Assembly (NCBI GenBank): GCA_934129785.1 | Contig: CAKOWW010000002.1 | Span: forward strand, 1-64,000 | Direction: 5' to 3' | DNA: 64,000 nt | From: an uncultured Clostridia bacterium | GTDB taxonomy: Bacteria; Bacillota; Clostridia; TANB77; CAG-508 | Program-made: the position numbers and the translations under genes | In this document: piece by piece, positions 45,992 to 55,443 of the stretch | Layout of the letters: each line of letters begins with the position of its first letter | How positions within the stretch are numbered: position 1 is the first letter of the stretch | The notes under the pieces: model-generated | What the model was told of the DNA's origin: nothing | Seen by the model: the letters and a program-made list of their open reading frames with translations, nothing else | Database searches by the model: none

Positions 45992-47260
45992 ATGAGAGTT
46001 TATTTTGAAAAAGGAAGTGTAGAAGTAACGGTTTCACAAAACAGTAATGAAACCTATGTATATTCCATAGGAAATACGGTAATAGGTTTATATAATCCAA
46101 AAGTGATGAAAGATGAAAAAATAGTAATTAGAAGTAAAACTCTAAAAGATGAAATAGCAAGCCAAATAAAAGACACAATTGATGGAATGGATAAGAATGA
46201 GATTGAAAAAGAAAGCCAAGAAACAAAGAAAATTTATACATATATGAAAGAAATTGGCGAAAGAGGAGACAACATAAGAATTGTAAAGATAAATTTAAAT
46301 GAACAAGAAAAAAATAAAGATAATAAAGAAAAAAATAAAAATAAAGAAAAGCAGCAAGAAGACGAAGAAAGAGTTAACCTAGAAGGAAAGAAAGTAGCAA
46401 CAACTAAAGATCTTAATATAAAACAAGAAATAGATATAAATGAAAAAGCAAATGACATGGAAGATGTTGCTCAATGGTTAGGTGGAAAATTACCAAAAGA
46501 CATACAAAAAGTTGGTGTAATAGAATCAACTGATATGAGCAAAATGCAAGATGAAAACGGTAAAAATTATAAAAATGGTAGCACAAGATATTCATTAGTA
46601 GCAATAAATGCAAAAGGAGAACTAGAACCACTTGAAAAGTATATTCCACAATTAAAGCAAAGAGATACTGCAGGAAATAATCCAACTGAAAAGAGCGTTC
46701 AAGTAAGAGCAGACGGAAATGTAGAAAAAGACGCAGTTCTTTCAGAATATGAGATTGGTGAAAAAGTAATTCAAATAGACAACAAAGAAATGGGAAGAGT
46801 TGAAATGTACATTGGAAAAGAAGAACGTGGTGGAAATGAAACACTTACAAAGCAGGCAATAGATGATAATACAATGCCTCCAAAGGGGAATGAAGTAAAT
46901 AGAGAAATAAATAATAAATATTCAGAATATGGAGAAGATGTCGTTAACAAAGAATTAGAAGAAGTCGAAAAACATGGGGAAGAAAAAAACTTAACTTATG
47001 AAGATGCAGATGGAGACCCTAATACAAAATCACACGATCATTTTGAAGAAATGGCAGATAGAATTATAGCAAATGATAAAAAATCAGATGGTAAAATATC
47101 AGAGGTTTATAATCGAGAAGATGTAATGAAAACATTGGAAAAACTATCAGAAGAAAATCCAGAGATGAATTTTGAAGAACTAGAAAAGAAAGCACAGGAA
47201 TATCTTGAAGAACAAGCAGAAAAAGAGCATAGCTTACCAGGAAATAGAAGTAGACGTTAA
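45992..47260 (+). CDS. Large charged protein of unknown function
   Basis: A 422-aa hydrophilic protein with no signal or membrane helix. The N-terminal 60 residues look beta-rich (VYFEKGSVEVTVSQ, YVYSIGNTVIGLYNP). Residues 105-130 are almost all K, E and N. The C-terminal half is acidic with a DADGDPNTKSHDH stretch and a predicted helical end finishing PGNRSRR. It starts 12 bases after rimO with AGGAG, so it may be co-transcribed. I do not recognise a family. Confidence 0.7.
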   Translation: MRVYFEKGSVEVTVSQNSNETYVYSIGNTVIGLYNPKVMKDEKIVIRSKTLKDEIASQIKDTIDGMDKNEIEKESQETKKIYTYMKEIGERGDNIRIVKINLNEQEKNKDNKEKNKNKEKQQEDEERVNLEGKKVATTKDLNIKQEIDINEKANDMEDVAQWLGGKLPKDIQKVGVIESTDMSKMQDENGKNYKNGSTRYSLVAINAKGELEPLEKYIPQLKQRDTAGNNPTEKSVQVRADGNVEKDAVLSEYEIGEKVIQIDNKEMGRVEMYIGKEERGGNETLTKQAIDDNTMPPKGNEVNREINNKYSEYGEDVVNKELEEVEKHGEEKNLTYEDADGDPNTKSHDHFEEMADRIIANDKKSDGKISEVYNREDVMKTLEKLSEENPEMNFEELEKKAQEYLEEQAEKEHSLPGNRSRR

Positions 47261-47274
47261 AAATAGACAAAAAT

Positions 47275-47302
47275 TTGCAAAAAAATACAACAAATGCTAT
47301 AA
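47275..47302 (+). promoter_or_regulatory. Candidate promoter of the gene at 47347
   Basis: TTGCAA at 47275-47280 and TATAAT at 47297-47302 with a 16-base spacer. Confidence 0.5.
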
Positions 47303-47346
47303 TCAAAAAGTACAAAAGTGAAAGCTAAAATGCGGAAGGTGGAAAA

Positions 47347-47691
47347 ATGGAAATACTAACAATAATATATGTACTAATATTTATAATATTTGCATTAATA
47401 GCATATGCAATATTACAAATCAGATTATTTGGAATGAAAGTAAAAGACTTTTGGACTTTTATAGAAGCAAACCAAATGCTAGATAAACTATATAAATTTG
47501 CAAAACAATACGAAAACATGTCACCACAAGAACAAGTAATCTACTTATCAGAAGCGGAAAAAATATTTAATGCTTTTGATAAAGTTCCAGATGAACTATG
47601 GGAAGAAGAATATGACAAATACAAAGAAGTGTTAACAAAATATAAAGATATAAAAATGCTAAGATGGGCATCAACATCAAATCAAAAATAA
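47347..47691 (+). CDS. Small membrane-anchored protein of unknown function
   Basis: A 114-aa protein. One N-terminal helix (residues 4-24, LTIIYVLIFIIFALIAYAIL) is followed by a cytoplasmic or external helical domain rich in Glu and Tyr (SPQEQVIYLSEAEKIFNAFDKVP). GGAAGGTGG precedes the ATG. No known domain was recognised. Confidence 0.72.
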   Translation: MEILTIIYVLIFIIFALIAYAILQIRLFGMKVKDFWTFIEANQMLDKLYKFAKQYENMSPQEQVIYLSEAEKIFNAFDKVPDELWEEEYDKYKEVLTKYKDIKMLRWASTSNQK

Positions 47692-47700
47692 AATATATAA

Positions 47701-47751
47701 AAAATAACTGCCAACAAAGTATATAAAATACTGTGTTAGCAGTTATTTATA
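47701..47751 (+). terminator. Long convergent terminator
   Basis: AAATAACTGC pairs with GCAGTTATTT, and the interior AGTAT/ATACT and ACA/TGT segments extend the stem. It lies between the converging genes at 47347 and 48283. Confidence 0.75.
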
Positions 47752-48283
47752 TTTTTATAATAAATAAGCAAGCAGATAAATATGCATATCTAAAAGCTTT
47801 TCTCATAAATAGTCTTGACTTTAAAATTTCAAAAGACTCAGATAATGCACAATATTTATCAACAAAAGTTAATATAAAGCCTTCAAATGATTTCGGAAAC
47901 TCAATTGTAACAGGCCACATATGTTTTATAATAATATCTTTTTCTTTTTCATTTAAATCAAATAATTTACAAGCATTTTCACAAGCTGTTTTACCATGTG
48001 TAAAAGCATGTAGCCCCTTTCTATCAGGTTGCCTTTTTCTCCAATCATATAAAAATAAGTCATGAAGCATTGCAGCTCTAGTTGCTGATTTATAATCTAA
48101 GTGATATTTTTTACATATTGTATAACAATAGTAAGCAGCTGTATAACAATGGTCAAAACATGTTGTTTCATAATGCTGTCTAAAATTTTTCATTTGCAAA
48201 ACAGTTTCATTTGTAATTAAAGGCTTAATGATTTCCTGAAATTCATCGTTATGTTTTGCTAAATCTTTAATATATTTTTTCAT
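47747..48283 (-). CDS. HD-domain phosphohydrolase
   Basis: A 178-aa protein. Metal-binding residues fit an HD pattern: an early His in FRQHYETTCFDHCYT, HD in AAMLHDLFLYDW, and a C-terminal Asp in TFVDKYCALSE. It resembles small YfbR or phage-type HD proteins acting on nucleotides. The ATG at 48283 is chosen because AAGAGGT on the minus strand precedes it. The substrate is unknown. Confidence 0.8.
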   Translation of the reverse strand: MKKYIKDLAKHNDEFQEIIKPLITNETVLQMKNFRQHYETTCFDHCYTAAYYCYTICKKYHLDYKSATRAAMLHDLFLYDWRKRQPDRKGLHAFTHGKTACENACKLFDLNEKEKDIIIKHMWPVTIEFPKSFEGFILTFVDKYCALSESFEILKSRLFMRKAFRYAYLSACLFIIKI

Positions 48284-48352
48284 AATAACCTCTTTAAAAT
48301 TCTTATGTACTCTTTTTTCATTATAGCATATATAAAACTTGTATTGCAATAT

Positions 48353-49221
48353 TTATAAGAGATTTTTTAAATTATCCAAAATATCATTAGAAAGAGGAGT
48401 TAATGGAAGTCGTGGAACTCCAAAATTAAATCCAATTTCATTTAAGCAAGCTTTTATAGGAATAGGATTTACTTCTAAAAACAATGAATTTATAAGGTTC
48501 AATGAATCTAGTTGCATATTTTTTGATTTTTCAAAATTTCCTTCAAAAAAATTATATACCAAATCATGTGTAAAACTAGGCTTAACATTTGAAAGAACAG
48601 AAATAACACCAATTCCACCTAAAGATAATATAGGCAAAATTTGATCATCATTTCCAGAATAAATATATAAATTTTCTCTGCACAAACATGCAATTTTAGC
48701 AACTTGTGAGATATTACCACTAGCTTCCTTAATTGCAATAATATTAGGGATTTTAGAAAGCTCAAAACAAGTCTCCGGTTCAATATTTACACCAGTTCTA
48801 CTAGGTACATTATAAATAATTATGGGTAGAAACACACTTTTGGCAATTTTTGTATAATACTCAAGTAAACCGATTTTGTGTACATTTATTATAATATGGA
48901 GTAACAACTAACAATCCATCAGCTCCTAGCTTTTCGGCCTGAATAGAATTATAAATAGCCTTCTTTAAATCATTACTACCAGTACCAACAATTATTGGAA
49001 CACGACCATTAGAGGTTTTAACAGCACATTTTATTGCTAAAGATTTTTCATCATCACTCATAGTTGCAGACTCTCCTGTTGTGCCACAAACAATTAAGCT
49101 ATCAACATTGTTGGAAATTTGAAATTCTATAAATCTTTTAAATTCAGGTATATTAATACCATTTTCATCAAATGGAGTAGCAAGTGCAGTTCCGAACACC
49201 TTTAAAAAGAATCTTTTTCAT
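48353..49221 (-). CDS. dapA: 4-hydroxy-tetrahydrodipicolinate synthase, read through two CGG +1 shifts (49194, 48872)
   Basis: About 288 aa once joined, normal for DapA. The start is MKKILFKGV at 49221. CGG at codon 10 becomes GGA, giving GVGTALATPFDENG, the canonical DapA beginning. CGTTGESAT binds pyruvate and substrate. The second CGG turns YYNKCTQN into a continuous YYNKCTQNGLLEYY. The catalytic Tyr (IYNVPSRTG) and Schiff-base Lys (IAIKEASGN) lie after the second shift, so both shifts are needed for an enzyme. It is on the minus strand, showing the phenomenon is strand-independent. asd lies upstream in the same operon. Confidence 0.95.
48869..48872 (-). other. CGGT recoding site 2 in dapA
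   Basis: Minus strand: CAA AAT CGG TTT becomes AAT GGT TTA CTT, giving the expected glycine before LLEYY. The unshifted frame stops about two codons later. Confidence 0.9.
49191..49194 (-). other. CGGA recoding site 1 in dapA
   Basis: Minus strand: GGT GTT CGG AAC becomes GTT GGA ACT GCA, the G of the GVGTALATPF signature. A caller would otherwise start dapA downstream and lose this conserved strand. Confidence 0.9.
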
Positions 49222-49234
49222 AAATAACTCTCCT

Positions 49235-50227
49235 TTAATTATTAATCAAATATTCTAATATTTGCACAGCATTAGTAGCAGACCCTTTTCTTAAATTATC
49301 TGCAACAACCCATAAATTAAGCCCGTAATTTACGCTATAGTCTTTTCTGATTCTTCCAACAAAAACCTCATCATATCCATTAGCTTTTGTTGCAAGAGGA
49401 TACTGGTTTTTTTCAATATTATCAACAACTATAACTCCGGGAGAATTTTGCAATAGTACTTTTACATCATAAATATCAAAATTATTTACAAATTCAATAT
49501 TAATGGATTCACTATGTGAATTAACAACAGGAACTCTAACACATGTAGCTGTAATTGGCAGATTAGGTTTTTTAAAAATTTTTCTTGTTTCATTAATCAT
49601 TTTTAGTTCTTCTTTTGTATATCCAGATGAAGTAAAAGAATCAATTTGTGGTATGCAATTATTATAAATTGGGTATGGAAAAGCTTTTAAATTATTAGAA
49701 GAAGCCTTGGTTTCTAAGTCAGAAATAGCTAATTTACCTGCACCAGAAACAGCTTGATAAGTTGAATATACAATTCTTCGTATCTTATACCTATCATCTA
49801 AAGGCTTTAAAACAAGCATTGCTTGAATTGTAGAACAATTAGGGTTACTAATAATTCCTTTTGAATTTTTAATATCACCTATATTTACTTCAGGTACAAT
49901 TAAAGGCACATCAGGATTCATTCTAAAAAAGCTACTATTGTCAATAACAATCGTTCCATGTGATACTGCTATAGGTGCAAATTTTTCAGCAACATCAGAA
50001 CCAGCGCAAAAAATTGCATAATCAAAATTATAATTAAAAGATGAATCTGAAAGCTCACAAAGGACATAATCTTCTCCAAGAAAATGAACTTTATTACCAG
50101 CAGAAGAATTAGAAGAGAATAACATATAAGAAACATTAGAAAAAGCTTTTTCTTCTAATACCTTTAAAACTGTAAGCCCAACTAATCCACTAGCACCAAT
50201 AATTGCAACTTTATATTTGGTATGCAT
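49235..50227 (-). CDS. asd: Aspartate-semialdehyde dehydrogenase
   Basis: A 330-aa NADPH-dependent enzyme making the substrate for DapA. The NADP fold is VAIIGASGLVGLTVL, the catalytic cysteine is in ISNPNCSTIQAML, and the acyl-binding histidine region is around RVPVVNSHSESI. AAAGGAGG on the minus strand precedes the start. It is upstream of dapA with 13 bases between, forming a lysine/diaminopimelate operon. Note that TCC-GGA-type phases here read normally. Confidence 0.95.
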   Translation of the reverse strand: MHTKYKVAIIGASGLVGLTVLKVLEEKAFSNVSYMLFSSNSSAGNKVHFLGEDYVLCELSDSSFNYNFDYAIFCAGSDVAEKFAPIAVSHGTIVIDNSSFFRMNPDVPLIVPEVNIGDIKNSKGIISNPNCSTIQAMLVLKPLDDRYKIRRIVYSTYQAVSGAGKLAISDLETKASSNNLKAFPYPIYNNCIPQIDSFTSSGYTKEELKMINETRKIFKKPNLPITATCVRVPVVNSHSESINIEFVNNFDIYDVKVLLQNSPGVIVVDNIEKNQYPLATKANGYDEVFVGRIRKDYSVNYGLNLWVVADNLRKGSATNAVQILEYLINN

Positions 50228-50339
50228 AAAAATATATCCTCCTTTATACGTTTTATATAAAATATGTGTAAAATATAGAAAAAATTACATGGAGTGCTGT
50301 ATTTTATTTATTGGATTAATTGAGAATTTAATTTATATT

Positions 50340-50582
50340 GTTAGTGGGGCATTATTAATACAAATAAATCCTTGATATATAAGCTTTGAATGAAATGACG
50401 AATGCGAATGAAAAAATTTTAGAAATTCTATGCAGTTTTATGGTAAGAGTTCACGATAGTGGAAAGGACCCATAAAACAATTTAGAATTTCTTAAATTTT
50501 GTAATAAGCCGAGGAATGTAATGAAAAGCTTATATATCAAGGATTTATTTTGAAAATTTCATCAAAACCATTATGCAGTAAT
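50340..50582 (+). mobile_element. MITE copy D, about 243 bp
   Basis: Left outer end GTTAGTGGGGCATTATTAATAC, inner repeats around ATCCTTGATATATAAGC and its complement, core AATGAAATGACGAATGCG to AAGCCGAGGAATG, and right outer end ATCAAAACCATTATGCAGTAAT. Core orientation as in E and F. It lies upstream of the Rpn-family gene. Confidence 0.87.
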
Positions 50583-50788
50583 TTTACATTAGAAAAAAAT
50601 TTCTAGTACTACTTGCGTAAATGTAAAAAAGGTAGTAAAATAAAGCCATTAGAAAAATCATAAATTTTATTTAAAAAATTGAAATCAAATTTTAGAATCA
50701 GAAAAATCCAAAAACAAGAAAAAAAGCGAAAAAATTAGAAATAAAGAGCAAATCAGATAAAATCTTTAATTTTACTTACAAATAAAAA

Positions 50789-50817
50789 TTGACAAATAAA
50801 TAAAATAATCCTAAACT
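50789..50817 (+). promoter_or_regulatory. Promoter of the Rpn-family gene
   Basis: TTGACA at 50789-50794 and TAAACT at 50812-50817 with a 17-base spacer. The stretch 50583-50788 between MITE D and this promoter holds only A-rich sequence with no feature I could support. Confidence 0.5.
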
Positions 50818-50833
50818 ATAAGGAGAATGAAAA

Positions 50834-51832
50834 ATGACAAGTTTTACTATAGTTGATTATTGGAGATACAGCAAAACATTTCCGATAAAAAACGAAGTTT
50901 TAGAAAAGAAAAATGAATACAAAACAAAAGAAGCAAAAACACATCAATATCACGACAAAATATTTAAAGAAATATTAGACAATAAGGAAGAATTACCAGA
51001 ATTTATAAAAAGATATTTAAATTACGAAGGCAACGAAAAAGTTTTAGAAGAAGAAATAGAAAAATATAATAGAAATTTTATAACAAAAGATTTTAAACTA
51101 AGAGAATCAGACATAATTTACAAATTTAAAGGCAAAAATATTTTTATACTAGTAGAACATCAAAGCAAAATAGATTACAACATGGCAGAAAGAATAACAG
51201 AATACTGCGTTGAAATAATAAGAAGCATAATAAAAGGACAAGAATGGAAAGTAGAAAAATATCCATTAATATATCCAATTGTTCTATATACAGGAAGCAA
51301 AAAATGGGATGCCTCATTAACAATAAACAATATGCAAGAAGAACATTATGGATTTCCACCATTAGAATATCCAAAATACAACCTTGTAGATATAAACAAC
51401 TATTCAAAAGAAGAATTAATAAAAGAAAGCACAGGAATATCAAAAGCAATGCTTTTTGAAAAGATTGCAAATAAAAGCGAATTTAATGAAACATTAAAAA
51501 TTCTTATGAAAAAAGGATTAAGCAAAAACGAAAGAAAATATATAATACTGATGCTTAAATTTTCAAATCAAATAAGAGAAAAATTTGCATCAGAAGCAAA
51601 TAATTATATAGCAAAATTAGAAGAAGGAGATGGGAGTATGACAAAATTCGAAAAGTTTTTTATAGAAATGCTAGATGACAAATATGCTGAAGGAGAAATA
51701 AATATTATAAAAGAAATGATAAAAAATAACATGGACAATGAAACAATTATAAAAATAACAAAAATAAAAAAAGAAGAATTAGAAAAAATAAAACAAGAAG
51801 TCCAAGCAAAAGATGAAACTGCTGTAAAATAA
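50834..51832 (+). CDS. Rpn-family PD-(D/E)XK nuclease (recombination-promoting nuclease / putative transposase)
   Basis: A 332-aa protein. Early YHDKIFKEIL matches the family's N-terminal helix. The nuclease core is RESDIIYKFKGKNIFILVEHQSK (Asp, then E-x-Q in place of E-x-K), followed by MAERITEYCVEII and YPIVLYTGSKKW. The C-terminal third is a helical tail. Rpn proteins promote RecA-independent recombination in E. coli. It is enclosed by MITE copies D and E, which suggests a mobile unit. Confidence 0.85.
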   Translation: MTSFTIVDYWRYSKTFPIKNEVLEKKNEYKTKEAKTHQYHDKIFKEILDNKEELPEFIKRYLNYEGNEKVLEEEIEKYNRNFITKDFKLRESDIIYKFKGKNIFILVEHQSKIDYNMAERITEYCVEIIRSIIKGQEWKVEKYPLIYPIVLYTGSKKWDASLTINNMQEEHYGFPPLEYPKYNLVDINNYSKEELIKESTGISKAMLFEKIANKSEFNETLKILMKKGLSKNERKYIILMLKFSNQIREKFASEANNYIAKLEEGDGSMTKFEKFFIEMLDDKYAEGEINIIKEMIKNNMDNETIIKITKIKKEELEKIKQEVQAKDETAVK

Positions 51833-51848
51833 AGCTAACGAAAAACTT

Positions 51849-52100
51849 TGTTACTGGTTAATGGGTTATTATTAATACAAAGAAATCCTTGATATATAAG
51901 CTTTGAATGAAATTCCGAATGCGCATGAAAAAATTTTAGAAATTCTATGCAGTTTTATGGTAAGAGTTCACTTTTAGTGGAAAGGACCCATAAAACAATT
52001 TAGAATTTCTTAAATTTTGTAATAAGCCGAGGAATGTAATGAAAAGCTTATATATCAAGGATTTCTTTTGGAAATTTTATCAAAACCATTAACTAGTAAC
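51849..52100 (+). mobile_element. MITE copy E, 252 bp, best-preserved reference copy
   Basis: Terminal inverted repeats GTTACTGGTTAATGG (51849) and CCATTAACTAGTAAC (ends 52100) are nearly perfect. Inner inverted repeats CCTTGATATATAAGCTT lie about 45 bases inside. The central palindrome TTTTATGGTAAG/GGACCCATAAAA sits at the tip, so the element can fold into one long hairpin. No ORF. Confidence 0.92.
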
Positions 52101-52128
52101 AAAAATTTAAAAAAGTTATAGGAAAATA

Positions 52129-52157
52129 TTGCAATAATTTGTCAATGATAGTATAAT
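52129..52157 (+). promoter_or_regulatory. Promoter of the GT2 gene
   Basis: TTGCAA at 52129-52134 and TATAAT at 52152-52157 with a 17-base spacer. Confidence 0.6.
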
Positions 52158-52213
52158 AAAAAAGGTAGTGTAATAATATTAATAAAAATATTATTAAGAA
52201 AAGAGGTAAAAAA

Positions 52214-53461
52214 ATGGATTATTTATATATACTAAGAGAAGCATTAGTATGGACTATAACAATATTTTGGCTATATCAAGTATTAGTAAGTTTATGCTCA
52301 TTAGTAAAAATAAAAGACAAACCACTAAAAGTAAAAAAAGATCACAGATTTATGGCAATAATACCAGCACATAACGAAGAAGCAGTAATTGCAAACCTAG
52401 TAGAAAGTTTAAAAAAGCAAAACTACAATAAAGACTTATATGATATATATGTAATAGCAGATAACTGCACAGATGACACAGCAAGAATAGCAAAACAAGC
52501 AGGAGCAATAGTTTATAAAAGATTTGACGAAACAAAGAAAACAAAAGGATATGCATTAAACTGGTTTTTACAACAAAAAATTAAAGAAAACGCTCCATAT
52601 GATGCATTCTTCGTATTTGATGCAGATAATATAGTAGACCCAGACTTTATAAAAAATATGAACAAAAAGCTATGTCAAGGAGAAGATGTAGTTCAAGGAT
52701 ACAGAGATATCAAAAACCCAACAGACAGTTGGATAACAGCAGGATATGCTCTATTCTACTGGACAATGCATAGATTCTATCATTTGGCAAGATACAATTT
52801 AGGATTATCACCATTACTAAATGGTACAGGATTTATGGTAAAATTTGATGTAGTAAAACCACAAGGATGGGATACAGTAACATTAACAGAAGATATAGAA
52901 TTTTCATTAAAAAGAATAATAAAAGGAAAAAAATTAGGTTGGGCAACAGACGCAATAGTATATGATGAACAACCAGTAGGATTTAAACAAAGTTGGTCAC
53001 AAAGAAGCAGATGGACAGTAGGGCATATTCAATGTATAAAAGAATATACAAAAGACTTAGCTATAGCTGCTAAAGAAAACAAAACAATGATGAACTTTGA
53101 TGGATTATTATATATAGTTGGAAGTATACCAATGTTTATAATAACAATACTATTATTATTAACAAACTTCTTAATGTATGCTGGAGATGGAATGACACAA
53201 GCAGAACTAATAGTAAACTTAATTAGATACTTAGTGCCAACATTCCTATTACCAATAGGAACAGCTGTAGTAGCAATGTATTTAGATAAAAGACCAATAA
53301 AACCAATGCTAAAAGGATTAGCATGTTACCCACTATTTATGGGATCATGGTTACTAATAAACTTCAAATGTTTATTTAAAAGAGAAACAACATGGGAGAA
53401 AATTGACCATGTTAGAGATATCAAAATTGCAGATGCAGGATTACAAGAAGAAAGAAATTAA
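52214..53461 (+). CDS. Membrane GT2 glycosyltransferase, processive type
   Basis: A 415-aa protein. An N-terminal helix (residues 8-28) is followed by the GT2 catalytic domain with DNCTDDTARI, FDADNIVDPDF, LTEDIEFSLK and QRSRWTVGH. The D, DxD, ED and Q-x-x-RW set is characteristic of processive synthases (cellulose, chitin, poly-GlcNAc). At least three C-terminal helices (about 300-385) could form the export channel. The polymer is unknown. It sits between MITE E and a second glycosyltransferase. Confidence 0.9.
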   Translation: MDYLYILREALVWTITIFWLYQVLVSLCSLVKIKDKPLKVKKDHRFMAIIPAHNEEAVIANLVESLKKQNYNKDLYDIYVIADNCTDDTARIAKQAGAIVYKRFDETKKTKGYALNWFLQQKIKENAPYDAFFVFDADNIVDPDFIKNMNKKLCQGEDVVQGYRDIKNPTDSWITAGYALFYWTMHRFYHLARYNLGLSPLLNGTGFMVKFDVVKPQGWDTVTLTEDIEFSLKRIIKGKKLGWATDAIVYDEQPVGFKQSWSQRSRWTVGHIQCIKEYTKDLAIAAKENKTMMNFDGLLYIVGSIPMFIITILLLLTNFLMYAGDGMTQAELIVNLIRYLVPTFLLPIGTAVVAMYLDKRPIKPMLKGLACYPLFMGSWLLINFKCLFKRETTWEKIDHVRDIKIADAGLQEERN

Positions 53462-53469
53462 AACAAACA

Positions 53470-53505
53470 AAGTTGGCAATTTATATTGCTGACTTTTAAT
53501 TTTAT
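53470..53505 (+). terminator. Terminator after the GT2 gene
   Basis: AGTTGGCAA pairs with TTGCTGACT (two G-T pairs), followed by a T-rich tract. Confidence 0.65.
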
Positions 53506-53599
53506 ATAGCAAAATAAGGAGAAAATTTTGAAAAACAATTATAAAATACAATAACTTTTTTCAAATTTTGTTCCTTGAAAGAAAGGAATATCAGAAAAA

Positions 53600-55063
53600 A
53601 TGAAAAACAAATTGCTAAAAAAAGAACAACTGCCACATATAATATTAATAATTATTGGAATAATCTTTTTATTAATTCCAGCATTTCATAGTAACATCTG
53701 GTTTGACGAATCATACAGTGTAGCTATAGTAAATCATTCATTTGGAGAAATATGGCAAATAGGAGCAAATGATGTACATCCAATTTTATATTATTGGTTA
53801 TTAAAAATAGTAAATATAATATTTGCCCAAAACATAATAGCATATAGAATTTTCTCATTACTAGGAATAGTAGTACTTGGAACAATAGGCTTAACACATA
53901 TAAGAAAAGATTTTGGAAAAGAAACAGGAATGCTATTCACATTTTTTAGTTTCTTCCTACCAGTAATGTTAAACTATGCTTTAGAAATAAGAATGTATTC
54001 ATGGACTATAGTATTTGTAACACTAATGGCAATATATCTATACAGATTTATAAAAAATAAAGATTCTAAAAATGCTATACTATTCGGAATATTTAGCATA
54101 ATGAGTTGTTATATGCATTATTATGCACTAATATCAGCAGGACTAATGAACTTGGGATTAATAATTTATGTAATTAGAAAAAGAAAAGAATTTGAAAAAA
54201 GTATAATGAAAAAATTCGCAATAATAGAAATAATGCAAGTGATTTTATATTTACCATGGTTAGTAGTATTTATAAAACAAGCAATGAGAGTTGGCTCTGG
54301 ATTCTGGATTACAATAGAATTTCCACAAATATTAATAGATATAGTAAACTTTCAATTTAAAGGAAGTTTAAGTCAAACAATACCAACAATATTTGCTATA
54401 GCATTATATGTATACATAGCATATGTAATAATAAAAAATATAAGAAAAAAAGAAAAGATATTAGTAGGAATAATTCCTTTAATAGTTTATGTAATAGTTA
54501 TAATTGGCGTAGCAATAGTTTCACAAATATCACCAATTTTATATGCAAGATATTTATTTACAATAACAGGGTTACTTTTATTTACAATTTGTTATTTCTT
54601 AACAAAAGAAAATAATAAATTTATATTAGGAATAATCTGTGGAGCAGTGGCTGTAATGTCAATGTATAATTTAATTGAAAATGTAACAACAAATTATGAC
54701 AATACAAATTCTGAAATAGTTAGTTATTTAAACGAAAATGTAAATGACAATGATTCTATTATATATACAGATATAAACAATGGTGGAGTAATAGCAAGCC
54801 TAAAAAAAGACAGTAAACAATATTTTATTAATATAAATAATTGGTCAATAGAAGAAGCATATAAAGCATATGCTCCTCAAATGGAAGTTGTAAAAACTGT
54901 AGAAGAGGCTGATAAAAAAACTGATGGAAGAATTGTTGTAATAGATTCTAGTGATATGAGTTTGTATAATCAAATAAAAGACAATTATAAAACAGTATCA
55001 ATAAAAACAATAAATGAAAAATATCATAATTTAACATTTAATGTAATTATATTAGAACATTGA
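53600..55063 (+). CDS. GT-C (GT39/ArnT-like) membrane glycosyltransferase
   Basis: A 487-aa protein with about 10-11 membrane helices. The first extracellular loop has NIWFDESYSVAIVNHS, with the Asp-Glu pair typical of GT39 enzymes that use polyprenyl-phosphate sugars, and NDVHPILYYWLLKI, the conserved H-P segment. The C-terminal 110 residues are an extracellular soluble domain. AAAGAAAGGA lies upstream. The acceptor is unknown, possibly surface proteins or wall polymers. Confidence 0.85.
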   Translation: MKNKLLKKEQLPHIILIIIGIIFLLIPAFHSNIWFDESYSVAIVNHSFGEIWQIGANDVHPILYYWLLKIVNIIFAQNIIAYRIFSLLGIVVLGTIGLTHIRKDFGKETGMLFTFFSFFLPVMLNYALEIRMYSWTIVFVTLMAIYLYRFIKNKDSKNAILFGIFSIMSCYMHYYALISAGLMNLGLIIYVIRKRKEFEKSIMKKFAIIEIMQVILYLPWLVVFIKQAMRVGSGFWITIEFPQILIDIVNFQFKGSLSQTIPTIFAIALYVYIAYVIIKNIRKKEKILVGIIPLIVYVIVIIGVAIVSQISPILYARYLFTITGLLLFTICYFLTKENNKFILGIICGAVAVMSMYNLIENVTTNYDNTNSEIVSYLNENVNDNDSIIYTDINNGGVIASLKKDSKQYFININNWSIEEAYKAYAPQMEVVKTVEEADKKTDGRIVVIDSSDMSLYNQIKDNYKTVSIKTINEKYHNLTFNVIILEH

Positions 55064-55313
55064 TCCTAGTTAATAGGTTATTATTAATACAAAGAAATCC
55101 TTGATATATAAGCTTTGAATGAAACGACGAATGCGCATGGAAAAATTTTAGAAATTCTATGCAGTTTTATGGTAAGAGTTCACTTTTAGTGGAAAGAACC
55201 CATAAAACAATTTAGAATTTCTTAAATTTTATAATAAGCCGAGGAATGTAATAAAAAGCTTATATATCAAGGATTTCTTTTGAAAATTTTAGCAAAGCCA
55301 TTATCTAACAACA
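55064..55313 (+). mobile_element. MITE copy F, about 250 bp
   Basis: It starts immediately after the GT-C stop codon with CCTAGTTAATAGGTTATTATTAATAC, has both inner repeats and the same core order as copy E, and ends AGCAAAGCCATTATCTAACAAC. The outer repeats are more worn than in E. Confidence 0.87.
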
Positions 55314-55340
55314 GAACATTAAATAATATTTAAAAAAAGC

Positions 55341-55369
55341 TTGCATTTATGCCAAAAATTGGGTATAAT
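55341..55369 (+). promoter_or_regulatory. Promoter of the rimP-nusA-infB operon
   Basis: TTGCAT at 55341-55346 and TATAAT at 55364-55369 with a 17-base spacer. Confidence 0.7.
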
Positions 55370-55392
55370 AAGAATGTAAGCAAAAAGAACAA

Positions 55393-55417
55393 AAGAGTGG
55401 GTACAGAGCCCACTCTT
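55393..55417 (+). promoter_or_regulatory. Leader hairpin before rimP
   Basis: AAGAGTGGG and CCCACTCTT form a perfect 9-bp stem, followed by a weak T/A tract. A comparable stem before rimP (ylxS) is common in Firmicutes. It may act as an attenuator for the operon. Confidence 0.55.
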
Positions 55418-55443
55418 AATTAATGTAAAAAGGGGGATGCACT

